Source of the DNA: Methanomicrobiales archaeon
GTDB taxonomy: Archaea; Halobacteriota; Methanomicrobia; Methanomicrobiales; Methanospirillaceae
DNA length: 64,000 bases
Direction of reading: 5' to 3'
Assembly: GCA_012729535.1 (NCBI GenBank)
Contig: JAAYCY010000030.1
Coordinates: 1 to 64,000 of the forward strand
The position numbers and the translations under genes are program-made. The notes under the pieces were generated by a model. That model searched no databases. It worked only from the letters and a program-made list of their open reading frames with translations, and was not told where the DNA came from. Positions 46,512-55,447 of the stretch are shown here, one piece after another; the first letter of the stretch is position 1; each line of letters opens with the position of its first letter.

Positions 46512-47978
46512 TTATGATATTGAGGGGGTAATGACCTCATACGATTCAATACCTCCCCTGAAGGTAAACCCGGCATTTTCCTGAACACTGAAGAGGAATT
46601 TTCCTGTTGAGTCGGTTCCAACATTATGCAGGATTACTGTTTGTCCATTACTTGCAACAATTGCTGGGATACCGTTTACAAGGCCTTTTAAACCGGATTC
46701 ATGAGCAATTATTCGAATCGTTATGTCGGATGTTGCTATCTGGTTGTACTGATTAATGTTTATATTAGTGAGCCATCCTGAACCAAATTCTTTATCGTTA
46801 ACATAAATCGTGGTATCTTCAAATTCAAACTGGACAATTGCATTATTAATGATTGATATTGAACCGGTTCCTCCTGAATTGATATCAATCCTGACCTGAT
46901 CGTCCTTATTAAACGAGTAATCCTTACCGCCTATCCGAATGGTCATACCAGGTCCTTTTACAACAAAGAATAAGGTGCCTCCATCATCGATTTCAGCCGC
47001 TCCAGGGCCTGAAAGAAGGGTATCCTGTCTCTCTTTTGGTAAGACTGTTATCTCTTTTTGTGGGGAGGGTGATGTTTCATCAGGGTCACAGAACAGGAGA
47101 TCCAGACTTGCGATATAAGTGCCCGGGAATGGGTAGGTATGCTGGGGATATCGTGCGTTGGAAGAAATTTTGTCTCCAAAGTCCCATGATCGGTTTTGAG
47201 CGCATACTGTTGTCTGGTCTGCGAACTGTACAACAAGCGGTTGAATACCTGAGGTTGGTTGTGCATCAAACCGTATTAATTCAGCCGGGACAAGAGGTTC
47301 TGCAGCAGGCAGTCCAAAAACCTGTCCTGGCTGGGCATAGGGGATATCCTCTCCGCTAACCGGAACCTGAATTGGCTCCGGAGTAGGTTCCGGTGTAGGT
47401 TCTGGAGTGGGTTCTGGTGTCGGTGTAGGAGTCGGGGTAGGTTCTGCAGATGTTATAAATAACAAACTCTCCATATTGTCTTTGGAATAAATAACTGCGA
47501 CTTTTGCAGGTTTTGCATATCCTGAGGTATCTATCTTCAGGACAACTCCCTGTTTCCATGGCCATGATTCTCCACCCATAAGTAAAAGTTTGTCTGAGGG
47601 TATTTCTGCCCCTTCTATGGTAAACCTGATATCATGTTGATTCAGATCTGGTCCAGATTCAAGATAGAGGTAGAGATCTTCAGCAGACTGGCTGGGTGTT
47701 ATTACCACTTCCGGAGGTCCGGAGGGCGCCAGCATAGGCATAATTACAAAAACACCTGCGAGAATTATCGCGGCGATGGCAACAATGGCGACTATTATCA
47801 GTCTTAAATCTATTTCCAGTTCACGTCCCTTTGTTTGAGAAGCAGGTTCTTCCTCGTCTTCACCAGGCTGTGAATCTGAACTTTCTGGTTCATTTTCCGG
47901 CTCATCAAGCTCCAGCTCAAGCTCGTTAGCCGACTCCTCATCATCGAGAAGTTCGAGCATATCCTCTTCATCTTTCAT
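46512..47978 (-). CDS. PKD surface protein with acidic N-terminus (paralog B)
   Basis: An acidic cytoplasmic segment (about 55 residues, rich in Glu and Asp) precedes one membrane helix (about residues 61-82). A domain sharing GGESWPWKQG with the next gene follows, then a Pro-Thr-Glu repeat stalk (TPTPTPEPTPEPTPEP), one PKD module (RSWDFGDKISSNARYPQHTY) and a C-terminal beta domain ending FRGGIESYEV. The start at 47978 has a strong GGAGGT site. It is a tandem paralog of the downstream gene: the same order of parts but one PKD rather than two. The acidic N-terminus could bind a cytoplasmic partner. Confidence 0.78.
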   Translation of the reverse strand: MKDEEDMLELLDDEESANELELELDEPENEPESSDSQPGEDEEEPASQTKGRELEIDLRLIIVAIVAIAAIILAGVFVIMPMLAPSGPPEVVITPSQSAEDLYLYLESGPDLNQHDIRFTIEGAEIPSDKLLLMGGESWPWKQGVVLKIDTSGYAKPAKVAVIYSKDNMESLLFITSAEPTPTPTPTPEPTPEPTPEPTPEPIQVPVSGEDIPYAQPGQVFGLPAAEPLVPAELIRFDAQPTSGIQPLVVQFADQTTVCAQNRSWDFGDKISSNARYPQHTYPFPGTYIASLDLLFCDPDETSPSPQKEITVLPKERQDTLLSGPGAAEIDDGGTLFFVVKGPGMTIRIGGKDYSFNKDDQVRIDINSGGTGSISIINNAIVQFEFEDTTIYVNDKEFGSGWLTNININQYNQIATSDITIRIIAHESGLKGLVNGIPAIVASNGQTVILHNVGTDSTGKFLFSVQENAGFTFRGGIESYEVITPSIS

Positions 47979-48333
47979 CAAGTACCTCCGTTCCGGATAC
48001 CGGGGGCTCACATCCCATAAACAGGCCAGATATCTGTATGATCCAATTATCCAATATATTATATAAAAGATCGTGTTTGATATTGAGAACTGGTAAAAAA
48101 AATAGATAATAATTGTATTTATGAATCATACGTGCCTTACAAATGCATGAGAGTCCATAATCATGGTTTGAAATAAGGGTTATTCGCAAGTTTGAGTACT
48201 TATCAATTCATTTCTTTTATTCCTGGTCTCTCCTCATTTACGCGCAAAAAACGGAATATCTACTGACTCTGCCTGGCATCATCATTATCAGAGGGAACGC
48301 GAATAGCTGGAATGATTGGATTGCCTGAATCTG
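47979..48333. other. intergenic, likely promoter region of paralog B
   Basis: About 355 bp without a recognisable gene between the DUF3821 gene and paralog B. TATA-like stretches occur near 48052-48067 (AATATATTATATAAAAG). No repeat or RNA is evident apart from the terminator at its right end. Confidence 0.4.
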
Positions 48334-48356
48334 AAAAAAACCCGGTTGGGTTTTTT
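48334..48356 (-). terminator. hairpin terminator after the DUF3821 gene
   Basis: Arms AAAAAACCC and GGGTTTTTT with a 4-nt loop directly follow, and touch, the stop codon of the 51052-48356 gene. Read on the minus strand the hairpin ends in seven T residues. It is the clearest hairpin-plus-T-run terminator in the window. Confidence 0.65.
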
Positions 48357-51052
48357 CATGTATTTTGATCAGTTTCTTCATCATCTGGTTTTATATCACT
48401 TCCTCCATTATCTTCCTCTGAATTGACATTCCCTTGTCCTTCCTTTAGTTCTTCTTCCTCTTTCTTATCTGGCTGATATTTTCCCTGTGTCATAATTAAC
48501 GCCACGAGTCCTGCTATCAGCAGACCGAGGGCTATGCCAGCGGCAAGGAGAACGACAGGTTCTCTCAACGAATCAGTCAACCTTGTCGGAATCAATGAAC
48601 TGACTGGTCTGACCGTATCTGGAATAACAGGTGTCTTTGTTGGTTCTATTGGTTCAGTGGCAATTTCTTTTATGATTTGTGTCTCCTGTATCGGTGTTAC
48701 ATTTATTTGCGTTGTATTATCTACCGTTGGTTCCAGAGGGATTTTTGTTGGTTCAGGAGTTCTGATAACATCAAGCCATCCGGATGTGGTTGCCTGTGAA
48801 GATACGCTCTCGATATAAACATAGTAATTTCCAGCCGGTAGCATTCCTTCGGGTACCTCTATTGAAAATTCCTGATCACCTTCCGATGTGGTATACGTGG
48901 TTATCGTATCGGTAAATCCATACATGTCAGTCCTGTCCCATTTACTGGTCGGAACAAACTGTTCGTTGGAAATCTCGACAAGCAACCTGGAGCCCGGAGC
49001 AAGATTCGTGGAACCGGTTATGAGTACCGGCCTGTCAACAGATGCAATGAGTGATTCCGAATCAATCTCAATCTTTGGATTTTGGATGTAGATTGAATAT
49101 TTCGAGTAGGTATCATCGATGTACGGGCTTTCAAGAGCTGATATAAGGGCGGATGCTGCTGCCGGACCTTGGAGGGATCCTGGACCTGCTATCCTGAATA
49201 CTGGAGCACCATACCAGGGAGTTATCCCAAGTACTATCTCTCTTCGTCCGTCAGGCCAGAGATCATAGTCACCATTCGCCATTGGGTGCTGAACAATAAC
49301 CTGGTATTCTCCCGGTTCCATGGATTCGCTAAATGCCCGTGACAGTTCATATGAGAACCGCCCTCCACGTTCGGTTGAAACGGTGTCATATCTGAAATAA
49401 TTCCTGCCAAAGATCCAGATGGCAACCCCTGCATCAGGACTTCCACCTGTTGCACCGGTAATTATTAGTTCATCACCCTGGGCGACTGACATATGCTGCT
49501 TTGAAATCGTGACATATGGACGTGTCAGGGTAATTGGAATTGTCTCCCATGTAGTGCTGCCAAGATGATACCTGTCAGATGGCGTTGAAACTGCGTATAC
49601 GGTATACGTTCCTGCATCAAGCCCGAGTTGCCCCGTGTAAAGGCGGTAATCCCATGTTTCGCAGTCTCCGCTTGCAACGGTGAAACTTGACGGATTATTA
49701 TTGACTACCGGAACTCTGGGAGCATCAAGTCTGCCACCAGCCGATGGAAGGTTTGGTCCGGTTATAAAGAGGTATGTATCACATGAGCCGGTATTTCTCC
49801 CATGAAGGGATATTTCCTCACCAATGGCAAACGTACTTGAACCTGTTGAAACAGTTACTGAGCCTTTAATTACTTGTATTTCTGTCTTATCGGTTTTAGG
49901 ATTTGAAGCACCACGTGGCCCTTCCACATGAATGGTAAATCTCCGATCATCGGTGTCAGCCGATGTCCTGAATTCAATGGTTCGTTTTCCATTACGGTCC
50001 GGAGTGACTACTGCATAGTAATAAACTCCCCCATATGGAGAAGATGGAACGATTTCACGAATAGTTTGTCTTCTTCCCGAAGGCTGGTACGAACCGATGT
50101 AATACGGACCATCTGGATAATCCTGCCGTACTCCTTCCTGAGAGGTGATGATCATTGGGGGTTGGTCACCCCGTGTCCCGGTTCTGCTGCCCCCTTCAAT
50201 CCAGACATAATATTCCATTCCAGGATTACCGGTAATGGTTATTGCAAAAGGATCTCCTCTTATTATGGATTCATCCGAACTGTATAGTCCTGCACGTTCT
50301 GTTCCAAGGGTTACTTCCACTCCTTTGAGCAAATATCCACCCTGGAATGTCCGCAGATTTTCCTGCATGCGGTTTAAGGCAAATTCAGGTTCAATATGAT
50401 ACAGGCCGGATTCATATCTGCTCCATCCGGTATCCCACCCCCCGGATTCAATTGGAGGAGCATAACTGAGTTCACTTGTCGGAATGAAAGAACTGAATAA
50501 GTACTCTCCTCCATCCGGGGTAGCTACACCTGACAGAGTACCTCCTCCCGGTGTTTTTACCCGGATTTTTAAAGGAGCTTCGTTATAGGAATAGTCCGGC
50601 CTTCTGGTTATTCCAGCAAGATTTGTTTCAACCTGGATTACCAGTGGGGTTCCACGGGCAACCATCCCGTAAGATCTGTCTCCCATAGTATTCCTGTCCA
50701 TAACCTTGAGAGAAACCCGGGGGTTTCTGACGATAAATGCAACTTGTCCAGGTGCATTCCGGGCCTGATCCCATTGGTACCAGGCTCCTATCCTGTCATA
50801 AAAAAGGTCAGGAATTACGTTTAACCTGCCTGAGCTGAGATGCATTATATCAAGTGGCTGGTCTCTTCCAGGTGAAGAACCTGCAGGAAAGTATGCTATT
50901 GATGTATACGGGTACGGAACTGCCAGATGGACATCAAGACCTTCCTCCCCAAGATATACCTCCCCGCCAGGAAGAATTGTAACCGGATTCGCGAAAGCAG
51001 GTACAGAAGAGAGACATAGAACAAGGAAGATCAACACCAGACGAATAGACAT
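48356..51052 (-). CDS. large surface protein of the DUF3821 type
   Basis: A signal peptide (residues 4-21, AFA) is followed by a DUF3821-like N-terminal part (residues 25-130: LPGGEVYLGEEGLDV, IAYFPAGSSPGRD, AWYQWD). A series of beta domains comes next (about 130-780), with repeating phrases such as GDELIITGATGGSPDAGVA and IRGDPFAITITGNPG. A Pro/Thr linker precedes a C-terminal membrane helix (VLLAAGIALGLLIAGLVALI) and an acidic cytoplasmic tail of about 40 residues. At 898 residues it is the largest protein here. Members of this family are abundant in Methanomicrobiales. It is probably an S-layer or sheath component. A terminator follows immediately. Confidence 0.82.
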   Translation of the reverse strand: MSIRLVLIFLVLCLSSVPAFANPVTILPGGEVYLGEEGLDVHLAVPYPYTSIAYFPAGSSPGRDQPLDIMHLSSGRLNVIPDLFYDRIGAWYQWDQARNAPGQVAFIVRNPRVSLKVMDRNTMGDRSYGMVARGTPLVIQVETNLAGITRRPDYSYNEAPLKIRVKTPGGGTLSGVATPDGGEYLFSSFIPTSELSYAPPIESGGWDTGWSRYESGLYHIEPEFALNRMQENLRTFQGGYLLKGVEVTLGTERAGLYSSDESIIRGDPFAITITGNPGMEYYVWIEGGSRTGTRGDQPPMIITSQEGVRQDYPDGPYYIGSYQPSGRRQTIREIVPSSPYGGVYYYAVVTPDRNGKRTIEFRTSADTDDRRFTIHVEGPRGASNPKTDKTEIQVIKGSVTVSTGSSTFAIGEEISLHGRNTGSCDTYLFITGPNLPSAGGRLDAPRVPVVNNNPSSFTVASGDCETWDYRLYTGQLGLDAGTYTVYAVSTPSDRYHLGSTTWETIPITLTRPYVTISKQHMSVAQGDELIITGATGGSPDAGVAIWIFGRNYFRYDTVSTERGGRFSYELSRAFSESMEPGEYQVIVQHPMANGDYDLWPDGRREIVLGITPWYGAPVFRIAGPGSLQGPAAASALISALESPYIDDTYSKYSIYIQNPKIEIDSESLIASVDRPVLITGSTNLAPGSRLLVEISNEQFVPTSKWDRTDMYGFTDTITTYTTSEGDQEFSIEVPEGMLPAGNYYVYIESVSSQATTSGWLDVIRTPEPTKIPLEPTVDNTTQINVTPIQETQIIKEIATEPIEPTKTPVIPDTVRPVSSLIPTRLTDSLREPVVLLAAGIALGLLIAGLVALIMTQGKYQPDKKEEEELKEGQGNVNSEEDNGGSDIKPDDEETDQNT

Positions 51053-51135
51053 AAATCAGGCTATGTTTCAGGAGAGCATGAAGTTTCCGGAAACAAAAAG
51101 ATAAGCCGTTATTTTGTTAACCAATCCAAAAAAAG

Positions 51136-52818
51136 TTATGATTCAATTTTTTCAGGCGCTTTTTTGTCTGGTTCACTTGTAGATATCCACCTGAGTTGTG
51201 CTTTGTTTTCATGTATTCCGGTAACATATGCAAGAGTCAAAAAAGCCGGATATTCAGGATCAGTCATGTAACAAAAGCCTCCTCCGTTCCTTGCCAAAAC
51301 TTGTAATACTGGCATCTGAACTATCCCGTTTTCATCAGCATGGTTTAAAGCAGCAATTATTTCTGAAAATTCACCTGTTCCATCTTCTGATGTTTCGTTA
51401 ACAGATAGGGTGATCTCCCTTATTTGTCTGAATTCCTCTTCGTATAACAGGTCTTTGTCTGAAAGCAGAGAGAATTCTGAGGGAGTAATAGCCGGGAGAG
51501 GGATTTCAAGCGGATATGATGTGGTAATAATCAAATTTTCCAATACCGACCTGACGCTGGAGATTATGATACCACCATCCGGGGTATTATTTGTGATATC
51601 GCTTTCGTATATTGTCCCTCCTCCGGATTGCGAGACAGAGATTTGTATTTCTCCATAAGGGATCATGTTTCTGTCTGTAATACTGGTAAGGTTAGCATGA
51701 ACCACAGAAGGAGCACCGGGATGTGCCATAACCGTTCCCTCTTCATCAATAACCGTAATAAATCTTCCATTTTGCTGAAATTGCCCGCCTGGTTTGTTTA
51801 CTTCTGTTAAGAATTTTTCAGTTCCGCTTCTTTGCATAAACCCGGCTGCCATGTCTCCCATCTCTTCAAGGCTGGAGATATCAACAATTGTTTCTCTATC
51901 TTTTGATGCTATAATCAGCGGAGTATCGATATTGCCACCAGGGGTTAGTGTAACATCTATCCGTGCATCTTCTTTATCCCGAATAAACATGGTAGTTGAA
52001 TAGGGAAGGTACCCGTCAAGAGTGAGAGTTATGGTATGTGGGCCTTCGGGAAGAGTAAGAGTTCGTGGAGTTTTGCCTCTGACGGTCTTATCCAGTGTAA
52101 TTTCTGCTCCTTCTGGATATGATTTTACGAGAAGTGTTCCGGAAGTAATCGGGGCAAACATTGGTTCTAGAATAACATAGTAACTGTTCTCCTTCTTCGG
52201 ACTAACCCAAATGGATTTGTGCCACGTTTCATATCCCGAACGGCTTAACGTAACCTGGTAAAGTCCTGGCATCAGGTTTTTTATTGTTTTGGGTGTGTTC
52301 CCGATAAATCTGCCATTTATTAACAATTGGGCGCCTGATGGAGCCGAGGTGATACGAAGATCTGCACAACATTCATCCGGAACCAGTTTTGCAAATACCC
52401 TGATCGTCTGACCTGGTGTTGGATTTTCATAAAAAACCTGTGTCCATTTTTTATAATTTTCCAGTTCTATTTCTACCGTATGAAATGGCGTTCCAGTAGA
52501 TGAAACCCGGGTAATTACCGGGGTTATTCCTATTGATACTCCATCAAAAGTTACCTGTGCGGCATTAGGATCTGACATTATCCTGAACCATCCGGATTTT
52601 CCTCCAACTCCTTCGACTGTAGGTAATTCGGAGATGAAGGTCAGTTCATCAGGTTTTTCAGATTCCGGTTCCGGGCTATAATCCTCCATCGGAAAAATTT
52701 CTTCATGGTTTATGAAAATAGTGTCATTTTCCGTTTCATTCCCTGACACCGGAATTGTCAGGAGGATGGACAGTAGGATACATATCCCGAATGCTAAGTG
52801 GGAATTTGTGATCATCAT
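51136..52818 (-). CDS. secreted protein with three PEGA domains and a Cache-like domain
   Basis: A signal peptide (about residues 8-26) leads to three PEGA-type repeats (about residues 75-145, 150-220, 227-295). Each shows the pattern S-x-P-x-GA-x(2-3)-DG-x2-G-x-TP (for example SAPSGAQLLINGRFIGNTP). A Cache-like domain follows (about 315-410: GRFITVIDEEGTVMAHPGAP), then a hydrophilic tail. No membrane helix is found. It may be co-transcribed with the DUF3821 gene 83 nt downstream. The mix of PEGA and Cache suggests an exported binding or sensing protein rather than an enzyme. Confidence 0.8.
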   Translation of the reverse strand: MMITNSHLAFGICILLSILLTIPVSGNETENDTIFINHEEIFPMEDYSPEPESEKPDELTFISELPTVEGVGGKSGWFRIMSDPNAAQVTFDGVSIGITPVITRVSSTGTPFHTVEIELENYKKWTQVFYENPTPGQTIRVFAKLVPDECCADLRITSAPSGAQLLINGRFIGNTPKTIKNLMPGLYQVTLSRSGYETWHKSIWVSPKKENSYYVILEPMFAPITSGTLLVKSYPEGAEITLDKTVRGKTPRTLTLPEGPHTITLTLDGYLPYSTTMFIRDKEDARIDVTLTPGGNIDTPLIIASKDRETIVDISSLEEMGDMAAGFMQRSGTEKFLTEVNKPGGQFQQNGRFITVIDEEGTVMAHPGAPSVVHANLTSITDRNMIPYGEIQISVSQSGGGTIYESDITNNTPDGGIIISSVRSVLENLIITTSYPLEIPLPAITPSEFSLLSDKDLLYEEEFRQIREITLSVNETSEDGTGEFSEIIAALNHADENGIVQMPVLQVLARNGGGFCYMTDPEYPAFLTLAYVTGIHENKAQLRWISTSEPDKKAPEKIES

Positions 52819-52999
52819 TGGTTGGGAAATGAACCCGGGAAGAGGAAAATTTTTTCGGTCCAGGTAACTCCCTCATCTAAAGGTATTATCTATTTACCTA
52901 AAAAAGGCTGTTTAGGATTTGCCTGATTGTCATACTGGATACATTATCATATATCAGATACGAAGAGGTTGTACCTGTTGGTTAGAGGAGTTCATCTCA

Positions 53000-53770
53000 A
53001 TGTCCGAAAGTGAGAAAGGATATAATATTCTGTGCTCTTTGTTGATCCTCTTCTGTTTTTTGTATATTCTGCCTGCAAATCCGGTTTATGCAGAGCAGAC
53101 TGTTGAATATTGGTATGAGAAGGGACAAAAATTACATACGCAGGGACTATGTGGTGATGCCATACTGGCATATGAGCAGCTCCTCAATCTGGATCCACAC
53201 AACTCTGCAGCCCTGAATAATATCGGGAATATCTTCTCAGACATGGGTAATTATTCTGCAGCCCTTGATTATTATGAACGAGCTCGTGAAGGGAACCTAA
53301 ACGATCCAATTATCCTTGGAAATATTGGAAGGGTACTCTTTTTACTAGGAAGGTATGAAGAAGCAGAGGAAATACTACAGGAAACCCTGATAATTGATCC
53401 TGAACATGAAATTGCTCTGTATTATCTTGCTACGACTTATTATAAACTGAACAAGTATCATGACGCAGAGTGTCTCTTTAATAAAACGCTCATATTGAAC
53501 GAATCTTTTGCACTCGCCTGGAATAACCTTGGCAATGTATACCTGATGCAGGGCGAGAATGATCAGGCCTATTCTTCCTATCTCCGGGCTGTTAATGAAG
53601 ACCGTAACCTGACACAGGGATGGTATAATCTTGGTATTCTTCTTTTTGAATCTGGAAAATTCTGTCAGTCAGCACGGGCATTTTATGAAGTAAAAATGCT
53701 GGCACCTAAAGATACCGATGCATTACACAAGGAACAACTAGCTCAAAAGTATTGTCTGCCACATGAATGA
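53000..53770 (+). CDS. secreted TPR protein, 256 residues
   Basis: A signal peptide (about residues 9-31, ending VYA) is followed by six TPR units of 34 residues (for example ALNNIGNIFSDMGNYSAALD, AWNNLGNVYLMQGENDQAYS). The start at 53000 gives this signal peptide and has GAGGAG upstream; an earlier in-frame ATG at 52919 gives a longer, less credible leader. There is no C-terminal anchor. It is one of three exported TPR proteins in the window, along with those at 22.9 and 28.4 kb. Confidence 0.82.
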   Translation: MSESEKGYNILCSLLILFCFLYILPANPVYAEQTVEYWYEKGQKLHTQGLCGDAILAYEQLLNLDPHNSAALNNIGNIFSDMGNYSAALDYYERAREGNLNDPIILGNIGRVLFLLGRYEEAEEILQETLIIDPEHEIALYYLATTYYKLNKYHDAECLFNKTLILNESFALAWNNLGNVYLMQGENDQAYSSYLRAVNEDRNLTQGWYNLGILLFESGKFCQSARAFYEVKMLAPKDTDALHKEQLAQKYCLPHE

Positions 53771-53950
53771 ATAAATGTCTAATCCCTCCCCGGATTGATT
53801 TAAATAGTAATAATAATGCCTTTTTATCCGGGATCCGGACACGTGTAGTTTTATAAGATTACTACTAATATTTCTTCAGGTGATACTATGATTGACCGGA
53901 TGGTATGCAGCAGGACAATATATGTCCGGGATTTCTCTTCTGTTCAGGAT

Positions 53951-53977
53951 GGCATGGTCTAGTGGTAATCCTGGGTA
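53951..53977 (+). other. tRNA 5'-half-like fragment
   Basis: GGCATGGTCTAGTGGTAATC continued by CTGGG looks like the acceptor and D-arm end of a tRNA, most like tRNA-Gly, but no anticodon stem or T-arm follows. It lies in the 264-bp spacer between the TPR gene and the GNAT gene. It may be a relic of a tRNA or of an integration event. Confidence 0.35.
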
Positions 53978-54034
53978 ATTTTCGGACTTTTGCGAGTAAT
54001 TTTAGCTTAAATGCGGTATTTGTGCACACTCATT

Positions 54035-54565
54035 ATGAAACCGGAACTTTTGAAAACTGATCGTCTCAGGCTGGTTCCTGTGACTATTAAGACCTGTAAT
54101 GCTGAACTCGCTAGTCTTAATAGACTATCAAGGCTTCTTCAAGCAACCATACCCGGGTCCTGGCCCCCTCCCCTGGTAACAGAGGATACAGTCCATGAAT
54201 TTATCGAACTGCTTTCCGATACAGAAAAGCCAGGGTTATGTTCATGGTACTGGGTGATGGATAACTCACACCAAAAAAAAGATGATATTCTCATTGGTAG
54301 TGGAGGCCTTTATTTTTGTGATGACGGCTCATGTGAGATTGGTTATTCTGTACTTGATGGATATCAACGCCAGGGGTATGCGACTGAAGCAGTTTGCAGA
54401 ATAATTGAATACCTGTTTTCACGCACAGATCTGGAGCATATATATGCAACTACCTATCCCGGTTTATATCCTTCTGTCCGTGTGCTTGAAAAATGCGGAT
54501 TTTTGCCTGATGGTGATGGTAAAGAAGAAGGATCCATTCGGTATGTTATCCATAAATTTTTTTGA
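54035..54565 (+). CDS. GNAT-family acetyltransferase (RimJ/RimL-like)
   Basis: Acetyl-CoA-dependent N-acetyltransferase. The N-terminus LLKTDRLRLVPVT and the acetyl-CoA site YSVLDGYQRQGYATEAV (V/Y-x-QG-Y-ATEA) are typical, and the C-terminal RVLEKCGFLPDG is the conserved last helix and strand. The substrate may be a protein N-terminus, an antibiotic or a small amine; sequence does not say. The start at 54035 (MKPELLKTDR) fits the family; an ATG at 54011 is also in frame. Confidence 0.85.
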   Translation: MKPELLKTDRLRLVPVTIKTCNAELASLNRLSRLLQATIPGSWPPPLVTEDTVHEFIELLSDTEKPGLCSWYWVMDNSHQKKDDILIGSGGLYFCDDGSCEIGYSVLDGYQRQGYATEAVCRIIEYLFSRTDLEHIYATTYPGLYPSVRVLEKCGFLPDGDGKEEGSIRYVIHKFF

Positions 54566-54617
54566 GATAATGAAATAACCCGTGAATTCTTTAATATTTG
54601 AGTGACAAGTATCTTGC

Positions 54618-55025
54618 ATGGCATTTATTATCTGTGACGATCTCTATGCTACCGGTATAGAGTCAATAGACGAGCAGCATAAGCATCTTATATCTCTGCT
54701 CAACCGTATGTTCGAAGCACTATTCCAGAAAAAAGGGAAAGACAAACTGGCATACGTGATTGATGAAATGAAAAAATATGCTGTATATCATTTCTCCACA
54801 GAAGAATCTTTAATGGAGAAGGCAGGATTTACAGGACTTACGGATCATTGTGCATTTCATGAATTGTTTACATCAAAAGTAAATGATTTTTCAGAAAAAT
54901 TTGATCTTCAGGATGAAGCATTAACTGCCGAAGTCACGATTTTTCTGACGAACTGGATAAATGAACACCTTTCCATGGTTGATCAGCAGTATGTTCCTGC
55001 ATTGAAAAATGCGGGAATTACCTAA
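54618..55025 (+). CDS. bacteriohemerythrin
   Basis: Small di-iron oxygen-binding protein. The ligand set is clear: H in DEQHKHL, H-x3-E in HFSTEES, H-x3-H in HCAFHE, and H-x4-D in HLSMVDQ. At 135 residues it has the single-domain length. In anaerobes these proteins are thought to bind O2 for detoxification or delivery. It lies in a stretch with other stress and sensory genes. Confidence 0.93.
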   Translation: MAFIICDDLYATGIESIDEQHKHLISLLNRMFEALFQKKGKDKLAYVIDEMKKYAVYHFSTEESLMEKAGFTGLTDHCAFHELFTSKVNDFSEKFDLQDEALTAEVTIFLTNWINEHLSMVDQQYVPALKNAGIT

Positions 55026-55105
55026 ATGGCGTATCATCAGTTTCTTTCCAAATATATTTATGTCTATAATGCCTTTTAATTAGGCGCATTCTTGCGTAGG
55101 TATTT

Positions 55106-55348
55106 GTGAAAAGAATTATTGATGGTCATACCTATGACACGAGAATCTCTGTTCTGATTGGTGAACGCCAGGAACGTGGTTCATTTATGTACAAAACAGA
55201 TGACGGTGATTTTTATATTTACCATTCATCGGAAGGAAAAACTGAGCAGCTTCCGCGTATAAACCCGATTAGCAGAAGTGTTGCGATCCGCAGGCATTTC
55301 AGGTATAGCATAAACCAGATGGCCTTCGAGGATGCGTTCGGTCAGTAA
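55106..55348 (+). CDS. small conserved-looking protein, unknown function
   Basis: This 80-residue basic protein begins with GTG (MKRIIDGHTYDTRISVLIGE) and has a beta-hairpin-rich start (YDT, GDFYIYHSS) and an acidic helix at the end (NQMAFEDAFG). It resembles small proteins of unknown role that begin with a K-x-INGK-x-YDT motif in many bacteria and archaea, but I cannot name the family. A TATA-like TCTATAATG sits about 40 nt upstream. Confidence 0.5.
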   Translation: MKRIIDGHTYDTRISVLIGERQERGSFMYKTDDGDFYIYHSSEGKTEQLPRINPISRSVAIRRHFRYSINQMAFEDAFGQ

Positions 55349-55447
55349 CGAATATTTGGTTTTCAGGATTATCCATATCTGGATAATAATCTGGAGATTT
55401 TGCAGTTTACGTGAATTTAAACGATTTATATTGCTTTTACATTTGTA

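Noticed and set aside
47370-47450. Short tandem repeat considered as a repeat array
   Set aside because: It encodes the Thr-Pro-Glu stalk of paralog B and is a low-complexity coding repeat.
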